Shown in pieces: positions 48,366 to 56,893 of a stretch of 64,000 nt of DNA. Both the position numbers and the translations under genes were made by a program. Below the pieces are notes generated by a model. The model made no database searches. It worked only from the letters and a program-made list of their open reading frames with translations, and was not told the origin of the DNA. Positions within the stretch are counted from its first letter, which is position 1; the number at the start of each line of letters is the position of its first letter. The stretch lies in contig JAHCAK010000016.1 of NCBI GenBank assembly GCA_019634955.1, positions 19,306 through 83,305 of the forward strand. The letters are read 5' to 3'. Source of the DNA: Burkholderiales bacterium. Lineage in GTDB: Bacteria; Pseudomonadota; Gammaproteobacteria; Burkholderiales; Usitatibacteraceae.

Positions 48366-48479
48366 TCTCCGATTCCTCCGTGCCCTCCGTGTTCTCCGTG
48401 TTGACAATCCCCTCTTCATCACTCATTGGCGCGAATGGGGGCGGTGGGTTCAACACGGAGGGCACGGAGGAATCGGAGG
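48366..48479. repeat. 28-base inverted repeat with CACGGAGGGCACGGAGG core
   Basis: The arm 48366-48393 and arm 48452-48479 are reverse complements with one mismatch and a 58-base spacer. The core repeats ACGGAGG twice. It lies between the Rieske-like gene and the small exported protein. Related CACGGAGG motifs recur between genes in many bacterial genomes. Confidence 0.85.
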
Positions 48480-48504
48480 TGGGCGGAGGAGCGGGGACCG
48501 GGTC

Positions 48505-48510
48505 TAGAAT
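48505..48510 (+). promoter_or_regulatory. -10 box of the small exported protein
   Basis: TAGAAT, 23 bases before the ATG at 48534 and upstream of a GGGGAGG ribosome site. Confidence 0.4.
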
Positions 48511-48533
48511 GGCGGCCTCACGGGACGGGGAGG

Positions 48534-48830
48534 ATGGCGATGCGCGATGTCGTGGCAGGCGTGGCGATGGCGGTGGCGGTCGGGCTGGCGCCCGGGGCGG
48601 GCGCGGCGGAGCTGAAGGTGCAGCCGGCGGACTCGGTCGAGAGCGTGCTGGCGGCGCAGATGGGCAAGCGCGCGAGCCTCAGGCTGCGCTCGGGCCAGGA
48701 GATCACCGGGACCATCGCCCAGGTGACCGGCAAGCTGGTGCAGGTCTCGGCCGTGGCCGGCCGCGAGTTCTTCGACGCCGTCGTGCCGCTCGAGGCGATC
48801 GAGGCGGTGCTCGTCCGGACGAAGGACTGA
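48534..48830 (+). CDS. Small exported protein of unknown function
   Basis: A 98-residue protein with a signal peptide (residues 1-25, ending GAGAAEL). The mature domain LRSGQEITGTIAQVTGKLVQVSAVAGREFFDAVVPLEAIEAVLVRTKD has the small-beta pattern of an SH3/LSm-like barrel. A strong GGGGAGG site precedes the ATG. No family is recognised with certainty. It is convergent with the RND pump gene (13 bases between stops). Confidence 0.75.
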   Translation: MAMRDVVAGVAMAVAVGLAPGAGAAELKVQPADSVESVLAAQMGKRASLRLRSGQEITGTIAQVTGKLVQVSAVAGREFFDAVVPLEAIEAVLVRTKD

Positions 48831-48843
48831 ACGGCCGCGGGCC

Positions 48844-51800
48844 TCAGCCCGCCGCCGGCTTCACGCGGAACCAGGCCGCGTAGAGGGCGGGCAGGAAGAC
48901 GAGCGTGAGGACGGTCGCCACGAGGAGCCCGCCCATGATCGCGACCGCCATCGGCCCGTAGAAGGCGCTGCGCGTGAGCGGGATCATGGCGAGGACGGCC
49001 GCCGCCGCCGTGAGCATGATGGGGCGGAAGCGGCGCACGGTCGCGTCCACGATGGCCTCCCAGGGCTCGCTCCCCTCGCGGATGTCGCGGTCGATCTGGT
49101 CGACGAGGATCACGGAGTTCCTCATGATCATGCCGGCGAGGGCGATGGTGCCCAGCATCGCCACGAAGCCGAACGGCATGCGCGAGACGAGGAGCGCGGC
49201 CGTGACCCCGATGAGGCCCAGGGGCGCCGTGAGCACCACCATCGCCAGGCGCGCGAAGTTCTGCAGCTGGAGCATGAGCACGGTGAGCATCACCAGCACC
49301 ATCACCGGCGCCACGGCCGCGATCGAGCGCTGGCCCTTGCCGGAATCCTCGACGGCGCCGCCCATCTCGATGCGGTAGCCGAAGGGCAGCCTCGCGCGCA
49401 CCGGCTCGAGCGCGGCGTTCACCTGCGCGCTCACGGCCGGCGCCTGCATGCCGTCGGCGATGTCGGAGCGCACCGTGATCACGGGGGTGCGGTCGCGGCG
49501 CCAGTAGATGCCCTGCTCGAAGCCGTGCTCGAGGCGGGCGACCTGCGCGAGCGGCACGGTGCGCCCGCGCCCGACGGGGATGGCGAGGTCCTTGAGGAGC
49601 CCCACCATGCGCCGCTCGGCGGCGTCGCCGCGCACCACCACGTCGACCTGCTTGTCGCGCTCGCGCCAGGCGGTGACGGCCTGCCCGGAGACCACGGTGC
49701 CCACGAACTGCGCCAGCTCCTGCGTGGAGATGCCGAGCGCCCGGGCGCGGTCCTGGTCGACCGCGAGGCGGATCACGCGGCTCGCCTCCTCCCAGTCGAC
49801 GTTCACGTCGCGCGTGTGGCGGTTGGCGCGCATGGCGGCGGCCACCTCGTTCGCGAACGCGCGGATCACCGCCTTGTCCTCGCCCACCACGCGGAACTGC
49901 ACCGGGAAGCCCACGGGCGGGCCGTTCTCCAGCCGCGTCACGCGCCCGCGCAGCTCGGGGAAATCGGCGTCGAAGATCTCGTGCAGGCGTGAACGCACCA
50001 CCTCGCGCGCCTCGTTGTCCTTCGTGTTCACGACGAACTGGCCGAAGTTCGCGTTGACGAGCTGCTGGTCCAGCGGCAGGAAGAAGCGCGGGCTGCCGCT
50101 GCCCACGTAGCTCACGAAGTTGTCGATGTTGTCGCGCAGCGCCGGCTCCGTCATGAGCAGGCGCTCGAGCTTGGCCACCTGCGCCTGGGTGGCCGCCAGC
50201 GACGAGCCCTCGGCGAGCCGCAGGTCGACGATGAGCTCCGGGCGGTTGGCCGGCGGGAAGAACTGCTGCTGCACGAAGCGGAAGCCGAAGACCGAGAGCG
50301 CGAAGGCCGCGAGCGTCGTGCCGATCACCGTCCAGCGGTGCGCGACGCTCCAGTGCACCAGCCGGCGGAAGCGCACGTAGAAGGGCTTGCGGTAGGCGGC
50401 GCCCTCGTCCACGGGGTGCCCGGCGCGGTGGAAGTCCGGCAGCAGCTTGTAGCCCAGGTACGGCACGAAGAGGACCGACACCACCCAGGACACGAGGAGC
50501 GCGATCGTGGTGACGGCGAACATCGCGAAGGTGTACTCGCCCGTGGACGAGCGCGCGAGGCCGATGGGCAGGAACCCCGCCGCCGTGACGAGCGTGCCCG
50601 TGAGCATCGGCATCGCGGTCGAGGTGTAGGCGAAGCTCGCCGCGCGCACGCGCTCCCAGCCCTGCTCCATCTTCACCACCATCATCTCCACCGAGATGAT
50701 GGCGTCGTCCACGAGCAGCCCCAGCGCGATGATGAGCGCGCCCAGCGACACCTTGTGCAGGTCGATCCCCGCCTGGTGCATGAAGAGGAAGGTCACGGCG
50801 AAGGTGAGCGGGATCGAGAGCGCGACGATGAACCCGGTGCGAAGCCCCAGCGACAGGAAGCTCACCCCCAGCACGATCGCCACGGCCTCGGTGAGCGCGC
50901 GCGTGAACTCGCCGACCGAGCGCTTCACGGCGCCCGGCTGGTCGTTCACGCGGTCGAGCTCGAGGCCCACGGGGAGCTCGGCGCGCAGCCGCGCGACCTC
51001 GCCGTCCAGCGCGTGGCCCAGGGCGATGATGTCGCCGCGCGGCACCATCGAGACGGCGATCCCGAGGGCGTCGCGGCCCATGAAGCGCATCTTCGGCTGC
51101 GGGGGATCGGCGTAGCCGCGCGTGACCGTGGCCACGTCGCCCACGCGGAAGGTGCGGCCGCCCGCGCGCACCGGGACGTTCCTCACGCTCTCGACGGAAT
51201 CGAGGGCGCCGCTCACGCGCAGGTAGATGCGGTCGGTGGCCGTCTCGAAGCTCCCGGCCGCGGCCACGGCGTTCTGCTGGGCCAGCGCGGCGAAGACCAC
51301 GGCCGGCTCCACGCCGAGGGTCGCCAGCTTGGCGTTGGCGACCTCGACGAAGATCTTCTCGTCCTGCTCGCCGACCAGCTCCACCTTGGCCACGTCCTTC
51401 ACGCGCAGGAGGTCGGCGCGGATGCGGTCGGCGGCCTCCTTGAGCCGCGCGTAGCCGAAGCCGTCGCCGGTGAGCGCGTAGATGTTGCCGAAGGTGTCGC
51501 CGAACTCGTCGTTGAAGAAGGGGCCCTGGATGCCCGCCGGGAGCTGGGCGCGGATGTCGCCCACCTTCTTCCTCACCTGGTACCAGGTGTCGCGGATCTC
51601 GTCGGGGCGGGAGGAGTCCTTCACGAACACGAAGACCACCGACTCGCCCGGCTTGGAGTAGCTCCTGAGGTGGTCGAGGCGCGGCGTCTCCTGCAGCTTC
51701 TTCTCGATGCGGTCGGTGAGCTGGCGCTCGACCTCGCCGGCGGAGGCCCCCGGCCACTGCGTGCGCACCACCATCAGCTTGAAGGTGAAGTCCGGGTCCT

Positions 51801-51918
51801 CGGCCTGCCCCAGCCGCCCGTAGGAGCCCACGCCCACGATCGCCAGCACGATCATGAAGTAGAGCACCAGCGACTGGTGCGCGAGCGCCCATTCCGACAG
51901 GTTGAAGCGGTGGACCAT
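48844..51918 (-). CDS. RND efflux transporter, inner-membrane subunit
   Basis: A 1024-residue resistance-nodulation-division pump (AcrB/MexB family) with 12 expected transmembrane helices. The first helix is LYFMIVLAIVGVGSYGRLGQAEDPDF, and the proton-relay Asp pair is in GLLVDDAIISVEMMV in TM4. The periplasmic headpiece is duplicated. The FPPANRPELIVDLRLAEGSS motif is typical. It works with the adjacent membrane-fusion protein; no outer-membrane factor is nearby, so it probably uses a TolC from elsewhere. Substrates are unknown. Confidence 0.95.
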   Translation of the reverse strand: MVHRFNLSEWALAHQSLVLYFMIVLAIVGVGSYGRLGQAEDPDFTFKLMVVRTQWPGASAGEVERQLTDRIEKKLQETPRLDHLRSYSKPGESVVFVFVKDSSRPDEIRDTWYQVRKKVGDIRAQLPAGIQGPFFNDEFGDTFGNIYALTGDGFGYARLKEAADRIRADLLRVKDVAKVELVGEQDEKIFVEVANAKLATLGVEPAVVFAALAQQNAVAAAGSFETATDRIYLRVSGALDSVESVRNVPVRAGGRTFRVGDVATVTRGYADPPQPKMRFMGRDALGIAVSMVPRGDIIALGHALDGEVARLRAELPVGLELDRVNDQPGAVKRSVGEFTRALTEAVAIVLGVSFLSLGLRTGFIVALSIPLTFAVTFLFMHQAGIDLHKVSLGALIIALGLLVDDAIISVEMMVVKMEQGWERVRAASFAYTSTAMPMLTGTLVTAAGFLPIGLARSSTGEYTFAMFAVTTIALLVSWVVSVLFVPYLGYKLLPDFHRAGHPVDEGAAYRKPFYVRFRRLVHWSVAHRWTVIGTTLAAFALSVFGFRFVQQQFFPPANRPELIVDLRLAEGSSLAATQAQVAKLERLLMTEPALRDNIDNFVSYVGSGSPRFFLPLDQQLVNANFGQFVVNTKDNEAREVVRSRLHEIFDADFPELRGRVTRLENGPPVGFPVQFRVVGEDKAVIRAFANEVAAAMRANRHTRDVNVDWEEASRVIRLAVDQDRARALGISTQELAQFVGTVVSGQAVTAWRERDKQVDVVVRGDAAERRMVGLLKDLAIPVGRGRTVPLAQVARLEHGFEQGIYWRRDRTPVITVRSDIADGMQAPAVSAQVNAALEPVRARLPFGYRIEMGGAVEDSGKGQRSIAAVAPVMVLVMLTVLMLQLQNFARLAMVVLTAPLGLIGVTAALLVSRMPFGFVAMLGTIALAGMIMRNSVILVDQIDRDIREGSEPWEAIVDATVRRFRPIMLTAAAAVLAMIPLTRSAFYGPMAVAIMGGLLVATVLTLVFLPALYAAWFRVKPAAG

Positions 51919-51927
51919 GGCGGGCGT

Positions 51928-52998
51928 TCAGCGCGCCGCGGCGGGCAGCCGCACGGACTGGCCCTCGCGCAGCTTGTGCACGCCGGCGGCGACGACGGTC
52001 TCGCCCGCGGCGAGCCCGGCGACGATGGTGGCGCCGTCCTCGCGGTACTGCCCCACGGTCACCGGGCGCTTCGCCACGCGCGCGGCCTTCGTGTCGACCA
52101 CCCAGACGGCGGCCGAGTCGCCGTCGCGAAGCAGCGCCGTGAGCGGCAGCAGCACGAGGCCCGTGTCCGCCATGGGCGCGGCGGCGACGGTCGCGCTCAT
52201 GCCCACGCGCGCGCCCGGGGGCGGCGCGGGCAGCGCCACGCGCACGGCGAAGGTGCGCGTCACGGCGTCGGCCCCGCCGGCGATCTCGCGCACGCGGCCC
52301 GGGACGCGCCGGCCGGGGTCGGCCCACAGGAACACGGCGACGGGCTGGCCGGGCTTCAGGCGCCCGACCTGCCCCTCGGGCACGGTGATCACGGCCTCCA
52401 GCTCGCCGTCGCGCGCGAGCCGCAGCACCGGCTGGCCGGCCGCGAGCACCTGCCCGGGCTCGGCGGCGACGGAGACCACCACGCCGTCGCCGTCGGCGGC
52501 GAGGGTCGCATACTCCGCCTGGTTGGCCGACAGCTCGGCCTGCGCGCGCGCCTGCTCCAGCCGGGCGGCGGCCGCGTCGAACGCGGCCTGGCGCGCGTCG
52601 AACGCGGAGGCGCTGATGAAGCGCCGGGCGAGCAGGTCGCGGGCGCGCTCGAGCTCCGCCTTGGCGAGCGCGTGCTCGGACTGCGCGGAGGCGAGCTGGG
52701 CGCGGGCGGCCTGCGCGGCGAGCGCCGCGTCCTCCGGGTCGAGGCGCGCGAGCGCCTGGCCCTTGCGCACGCGGGCGCCGGCGTCGACGAGGCGCGCCGC
52801 GAGCTTTCCGCCGATGCGGAAGGCGAGGTCGGATTCCACGCGCGCGCGGATCTCGCCGGCCCAGGTCTCGTGCGTGGCGGCGGCGCCGGGCGCCACGGTG
52901 ACGGTGAGCACGGGGCGGACGGGCTCGACGGCTTCCTTCCCGTTGCCGCAGCCGGAGAGCGCCGCGGCGATGGCGAGGAGCATGGCGGTGCGCTTCAT
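51928..52998 (-). CDS. RND efflux membrane-fusion lipoprotein
   Basis: Periplasmic adaptor (HlyD/AcrA family) of 356 residues. The lipoprotein signal ends AALSGC, so the mature protein is lipidated at Cys17. It has a biotinyl/lipoyl-like hairpin, a coiled-coil (QAARAQLASAQSEHALAKAELERARDLLARRFIS) and beta-barrel domains. It overlaps the tetR stop (ATGA) and is followed after nine bases by the pump gene, forming a regulator-adaptor-pump operon. Confidence 0.94.
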   Translation of the reverse strand: MKRTAMLLAIAAALSGCGNGKEAVEPVRPVLTVTVAPGAAATHETWAGEIRARVESDLAFRIGGKLAARLVDAGARVRKGQALARLDPEDAALAAQAARAQLASAQSEHALAKAELERARDLLARRFISASAFDARQAAFDAAAARLEQARAQAELSANQAEYATLAADGDGVVVSVAAEPGQVLAAGQPVLRLARDGELEAVITVPEGQVGRLKPGQPVAVFLWADPGRRVPGRVREIAGGADAVTRTFAVRVALPAPPPGARVGMSATVAAAPMADTGLVLLPLTALLRDGDSAAVWVVDTKAARVAKRPVTVGQYREDGATIVAGLAAGETVVAAGVHKLREGQSVRLPAAAR

Positions 52999-53681
52999 CG
53001 GCGTTTCCTCCCGGGCGCGGCCGGGGCGCCCATCGTCCCGGCCCAGAGCGAGCGCAGGGCGCGCTCCAGCTCGCGCTCGTAGTCGCGCTTGAACATGGCG
53101 AGCTCGGCGCGCTCCATGGCCGTGCCGAGGCGCTCGTTGGGATGCATGAGCTGCCACAGGCCCACGATGAGGCCGTAGCTGTGCTGCAGGAGCGTGACGC
53201 CGCCGCCCGCGCCGAGGGCCGGGAAGTGGCGCTCCAGCGCCGCCCCGGCCTCGGCCAGCAGCCGGCCCACGCGCACCTTGAAGGCGATGGCCGACTCGGC
53301 CGGGATGTCGCGGTCCATGAGGCCGAAGCAGCGGCTGGTCAGGGGCAGGTAGCCCGGCAGCCGCACGAGGTTTTCCCGCGTGGCGGCCCAGATCTCGTCG
53401 AATCCCGCGCGGCGGCCGCCGAGCACGCGCATGAGGGCGGCGAAGTAGTGCGCCGTGTGCCGCTCGTGCAGCGCGAGCAGCATCTCCTCCTTGCTCGGGA
53501 AGTAGAGGTAGACGGTGCCCTTGGCCACGCCGGCGGCCTGCGCGACCTCGGCCACGCTCGCCATGCGGCCGGGCTGGGCGAGGAAGAGCGCCTCGGCGGC
53601 GTCGAGCAGCGCGTTGCGGCGCTCCTCCTTGTCGCCCTCGGCGACCGCCCGGCTCCGGGCGGGGCGTTTCGGCACGGCCAT
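52995..53681 (-). CDS. TetR-family repressor of the RND pump
   Basis: A 228-residue regulator with an N-terminal HTH (RMASVAEVAQAAGVAKGTVYLYFPSKEEML) and a ligand-binding C-terminal domain. It starts MAVPKRPARSRA; a longer frame upstream overlaps the operator and is unlikely. It is first gene of the pump operon, and two TGAC/GTCA palindromes lie just upstream. By analogy with AcrR it represses the pump until an inducer binds. Confidence 0.93.
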   Translation of the reverse strand: MAVPKRPARSRAVAEGDKEERRNALLDAAEALFLAQPGRMASVAEVAQAAGVAKGTVYLYFPSKEEMLLALHERHTAHYFAALMRVLGGRRAGFDEIWAATRENLVRLPGYLPLTSRCFGLMDRDIPAESAIAFKVRVGRLLAEAGAALERHFPALGAGGGVTLLQHSYGLIVGLWQLMHPNERLGTAMERAELAMFKRDYERELERALRSLWAGTMGAPAAPGRKRR

Positions 53682-53685
53682 GTAA

Positions 53686-53698
53686 TGACTCCGGGTCA
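53686..53698. promoter_or_regulatory. Operator-like dyad proximal to the TetR start
   Basis: TGACTCCGGGTCA, an inverted repeat TGAC...GTCA with a five-base centre, ending four bases upstream of the repressor ATG. Same half-sites as the longer dyad at 53717. Confidence 0.5.
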
Positions 53699-53716
53699 GT
53701 CGGCCTGTGACGCTAA

Positions 53717-53731
53717 CTGACCCGCGGTCAG
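53717..53731. promoter_or_regulatory. TetR operator candidate
   Basis: CTGACCCGCGGTCAG, a perfect 6-base inverted repeat around CGC, 36 bases upstream of the repressor ATG. Paired with the TGAC/GTCA dyad at 53686-53698, it is a plausible autoregulatory site. Confidence 0.65.
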
Positions 53732-53738
53732 CCGTCAA

Positions 53739-53785
53739 GGGGACCGTCTTCCGGATACCGTCCCCGCTCTCGGGGGACTGTCCCC
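53739..53785. repeat. GGGGAC/GTCCCC repeat between tetR and moeA
   Basis: A GGGGACCG...CGTCCCC imperfect hairpin (53739-53765) followed by GGGGACTGTCCCC at 53773-53785. Fourth member of the family seen at 11.7, 16.3 and 34.4 kb. Confidence 0.8.
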
Positions 53786-53799
53786 GCCTCTCGGCGGCT

Positions 53800-55068
53800 C
53801 TAGACGAGGCCCTCGAGGAACTGCACCTCGACCACGGTGCCGGGCTCCACGGTGCCGACGGCCTCGCCGAGGACGATGAAGCAGTTGGCCTCGCTCATCG
53901 ACTTGAGGATGCCCGAGCCCTGCTCGCCGGTGGGCGCGACCGTCCAGCCGCCGCCCGCGACGCGCGAGAGGATGCCGCGCTGGAACTCGGTGCGCCCCGG
54001 CGCCTTCCTGAGCTTCGCCGTGCAGGTGGCGGGGAAGGTGGGGAAGGGCGGCACCGGGTCCTGGCCCATCAGGCGCAGCAGCGCCTCGCGCACGAACTGG
54101 TAGAAGGTCACCATCACCGACACCGGGTTGCCGGGGAGCCCGAAGAAGTGGGCGCCGCCGATGCGGCCGTAGGCGAGCGGGCGGCCCGGCTTCATGGCGA
54201 TCTTCCAGAAGACCACCTCGCCGAGCTTGCCCATGAGGTCCTTCACGAAGTCGGCCTCCCCCACCGAGACGCCGCCGCTCGTGATCACCACGTCGGCGTT
54301 GGCGGCGGCCTCGCGGAAGGCGCGCTCGAGGAGGGCCGGGTCGTCGCGCACCACGCCCATGTCGAGCACCTCGCATCCCAGCCGCTCGAGCATGCCGTGG
54401 ATCGTGTAGCGGTTGGAGTCGTAGATCTCGCCCTCGCCCAGCGGCGTGCCGACGGACTTGAGCTCGTCGCCGGTGGAGAAGAACGCCACGCGCAGCGGGC
54501 GGTACACCGCCACCTCGCCCACGCCCAGCGAGGCGAGGAGCCCCAGCTCGGCCGGGCGCACCAGGCGACCCCTGGCGAGCGCGACCGAGCCGCGCTTCAG
54601 GTCCTCGCCCGCCTCGCGCACGTTCTGCCCCGCCTTCTGGCCGGGTGCGAAGGTGACGCGCCGGCCCTCGGCCTTCGCGCGCTCCTGCATGACGACGGTG
54701 TCGGCGCCCCCGGGCACAACGCCGCCCGTCATGATGCGCACGCACTGGCCGGGGCCCACCTTTCCCGCGAACGGGCGGCCGGCGAAGGAGGCGCCCACCT
54801 CCTCGAGCGTGGTCTCCCCGCCGGGCGCGAGATCGGCCGCGCGCACCGCCCAGCCGTCCATGGCGGAGTTGCGGTGCGAGGGCACGTCGACCGGCGAGAC
54901 CACGTCCTCGGCGAGGACGCGCCCGAGCGCCGTGCGGATGGGCACGCGCAGGGTCGCGGTGAGCGGCTCGAGGAAGCGGTGGATGAAGGCGCGGGCCTTG
55001 TCCACCGGCATCGAGTTCGGGTCGTAGTCGTCGGCGCAGGAGGCCTCGGCGATGGTCGGCTTGGTCAT
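53800..55068 (-). CDS. moeA: Molybdopterin molybdenumtransferase MoeA
   Basis: Inserts molybdenum into adenylylated molybdopterin; 422 residues. Typical segments are SPVDVPSHRNSAMDGWAV, the RIMTGGVVPGGADTVV core, VVITSGGVSVGEADFVKD and KIAMKPGRPLAYG with the LPGNPVS loop. The ATG overlaps the mobA stop (ATGA). It is the last gene of the moaA-fdhD-GFA-mobA-moeA operon. These cofactor genes sit divergently from the formate dehydrogenase genes that use the product. Confidence 0.95.
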   Translation of the reverse strand: MTKPTIAEASCADDYDPNSMPVDKARAFIHRFLEPLTATLRVPIRTALGRVLAEDVVSPVDVPSHRNSAMDGWAVRAADLAPGGETTLEEVGASFAGRPFAGKVGPGQCVRIMTGGVVPGGADTVVMQERAKAEGRRVTFAPGQKAGQNVREAGEDLKRGSVALARGRLVRPAELGLLASLGVGEVAVYRPLRVAFFSTGDELKSVGTPLGEGEIYDSNRYTIHGMLERLGCEVLDMGVVRDDPALLERAFREAAANADVVITSGGVSVGEADFVKDLMGKLGEVVFWKIAMKPGRPLAYGRIGGAHFFGLPGNPVSVMVTFYQFVREALLRLMGQDPVPPFPTFPATCTAKLRKAPGRTEFQRGILSRVAGGGWTVAPTGEQGSGILKSMSEANCFIVLGEAVGTVEPGTVVEVQFLEGLV

Positions 55069-55646
55069 GTCGGCTTCTCGAGTCCCGCGAGCTCGTCGCG
55101 GGTGTTGATGTTGGCGAAGGCGTCGGCCTCGTCGTCGAAGGCGACCTCCGCCACGGAAAGCGAGGCGTACCACTTGTCGATCTTCCTCTGGCCGGAGGCG
55201 AGGAACGCCGTGAGGGAAGCGTGCACCTCGCGGCGCATGAGGCAGAAGACGGGGTGGGGCTGGTCGCCCGTCCTCGCCACGGCGAGCTGGGCGCCGGCAC
55301 CCTCGAGCGCGGCGCGAAGCCGCGCCACGAGGTCGGCCGGAAGGAACGGCGAGTCGCACGGCACGGTGGCCACGAGTTGCCCGCGCGCGTGGGCGAGCCC
55401 GCGCTCGAAGCCCGCGAGCGGCCCCGCGAATCCGGGGATCTCGTCGGCGATGACGCGGTGGCCGAAGCGAGCGTAGGCCTCGGGGTTGCGGTTGGCGTTC
55501 ACGAGGATCTCGTCGACCTGCGGCGCGAGGCGCTCGATCGCATGCGCGACCATCGGCTTGCCGCGGAAGGGGGCAAGCCCCTTGTCGACGCCGCCCATGC
55601 GGCTGCCCTGGCCGCCGGCGAGCACGAGGCCGGTCACCGCGATCAT
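55065..55646 (-). CDS. mobA: Molybdenum cofactor guanylyltransferase MobA
   Basis: Attaches GMP to Mo-molybdopterin to give the guanine dinucleotide cofactor used by formate dehydrogenases; 193 residues. The nucleotide-binding start is VLAGGQGSRMGGVDKGLAPF, and the DSPFLPADLV block carries the metal Asp. The ATG at 55646 overlaps the upstream gene's stop. The in-frame extension to 55673 is not conserved. Confidence 0.94.
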   Translation of the reverse strand: MIAVTGLVLAGGQGSRMGGVDKGLAPFRGKPMVAHAIERLAPQVDEILVNANRNPEAYARFGHRVIADEIPGFAGPLAGFERGLAHARGQLVATVPCDSPFLPADLVARLRAALEGAGAQLAVARTGDQPHPVFCLMRREVHASLTAFLASGQRKIDKWYASLSVAEVAFDDEADAFANINTRDELAGLEKPT

Positions 55647-56047
55647 TCGGGGAACGCGTGGAACGGGGCCCACGCCGGTCGCTCGGCCGGAAAGGAGTTG
55701 GCCGCGGGCTCGCGGTCCACGGGCGTCACGAAGAGCGCGAGCGGCAGGTGCACCTCCTCCGCCCAGCGGCCGTGTGAGGACTCGAAGGTGAAGCGCGTGC
55801 CGCAGCGGCCGCAGAAGCGCCGCACCGTGCCGGGGGAGGATTCGTAGGCGACGAGCAGCGACTCGCCTTTCGTGTACCGCACCTGTTCGCGCCGGAAGCC
55901 GATCCAGGTGACGACGCCCGCGGCGTGGCTCACGCGGCAGCTCCAGCAGTAGCAGTGGGCGCAGAAGCGCGAGGGGAAGGCCGCCTCGAGCTCGACACCG
56001 CCGCAGTGGCAGCGCGCGAGGGCGGTCCCGGGGGAGGGCTCGCCCAC
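55643..56047 (-). CDS. GFA family (glutathione-dependent formaldehyde-activating enzyme-like) protein
   Basis: A 134-residue zinc protein of the Gfa/CENP-V family. The cysteine pattern CHCGGVELEA...CAHCYCWSC...FCGRCGTRF gives the zinc sites. The original member, Gfa, was proposed to speed formation of S-hydroxymethylglutathione from formaldehyde. Most family members are uncharacterised, so function here is open. It starts with GTG four bases after fdhD and overlaps mobA by ATGA, which places it inside a molybdenum-cofactor/formate dehydrogenase operon. Confidence 0.85.
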   Translation of the reverse strand: MGEPSPGTALARCHCGGVELEAAFPSRFCAHCYCWSCRVSHAAGVVTWIGFRREQVRYTKGESLLVAYESSPGTVRRFCGRCGTRFTFESSHGRWAEEVHLPLALFVTPVDREPAANSFPAERPAWAPFHAFPE

Positions 56048-56051
56048 GGCC

Positions 56052-56888
56052 TCAGGCCTTCGCCGGCGCCGGCGCGCGCACGAGGCGCTCCGCGCCGGTG
56101 AAGACGAGGTAGCGGCGGTTCACGGCGCGGCCGATGAGCGTGATGCCCACCGTGCGCGCGATCTCGTGGCCCATCTTGGTGAGGCCGGAGCGCGAGACGA
56201 GGAAGGGGATGCCCATCTGCGCGGCCTTGATCACCATCTCGGACGTGAGGCGCCCCGTGGTGTAGAAGACCTTGTCGGCGCCGTCCACGCCCTCGAGCCA
56301 CATCCACCCGGCGATGGCGTCCACGGCGTTGTGCCGGCCCACGTCCTCGACGAACACGAGGATCTCGGATCCCTTCGCGAGCGCGCAGCCGTGCACGGCG
56401 CCCGCCTCCTTGTAGATGGACTCGTGCAGGCGGACGCTGTTGAGCAGGCCGAAGAGCGTCTCCTCCTCCAGCCGCGCGCCCGCGGGCAGGCGGATGGACT
56501 CGATGTCCTCCATGAGGTCGCCGAAGACGGTGCCCTGCCCGCAGCCCGTGGTCGCGGTGCGCTTGCTGGTGCGCGCCTCGAGGTCCGCGAGGCCCGAGCG
56601 CGTCTTCACGGCGACGGCGTTCACGTCCCAGTCGACGTGCACGCTCTCGATCTCCTCGATCGACTTCACCAGCCGCTGGTTGCGCAGGAAGCCGATCGCG
56701 AGCGCCTCGGGGGCGGCGCCGAGCGTCATCATCGTGAGCACCTCGCGCTTGTCGACGTAGAGCGTGAGGGGGTGCTCGCCGGCGATGGGCGTGGGCTTGT
56801 GCGCGCCCGTCTCGTCGTGCGCGTCCACGACGAAGGTGGCCGGGCGGGCGGCCTGCGTGAGGCGGGGGCGGTGGCGGGGCGGCTGCAC
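56052..56888 (-). CDS. fdhD: Formate dehydrogenase accessory sulfurtransferase FdhD
   Basis: Transfers sulfur from IscS to the Mo-bisMGD cofactor, which is essential for formate dehydrogenase activity; 278 residues. The FdhD core is clear: EHPLTLYVDKREVLTMMTLGAAPEALAIGFL, SIRLPAG, VHGCALAKGSEILVFVEDVGRHNAVDAIAG and TGRLTSEMVIKAAQMGIPFLVSRSG. The catalytic loop reads TTGCGQGT with one cysteine instead of the CxxC pair of E. coli, as in many betaproteobacteria. The start is a GTG five bases after moaA. Confidence 0.93.
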   Translation of the reverse strand: MQPPRHRPRLTQAARPATFVVDAHDETGAHKPTPIAGEHPLTLYVDKREVLTMMTLGAAPEALAIGFLRNQRLVKSIEEIESVHVDWDVNAVAVKTRSGLADLEARTSKRTATTGCGQGTVFGDLMEDIESIRLPAGARLEEETLFGLLNSVRLHESIYKEAGAVHGCALAKGSEILVFVEDVGRHNAVDAIAGWMWLEGVDGADKVFYTTGRLTSEMVIKAAQMGIPFLVSRSGLTKMGHEIARTVGITLIGRAVNRRYLVFTGAERLVRAPAPAKA

Positions 56889-56893
56889 GGGCT

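Noticed and set aside
48844..51918. A heavy-metal-type RND pump (CzcA-like)
   Set aside because: There is no metal-specific outer-membrane factor or metal-sensor regulator, and the TetR partner fits a drug-type pump; I left the substrate open.
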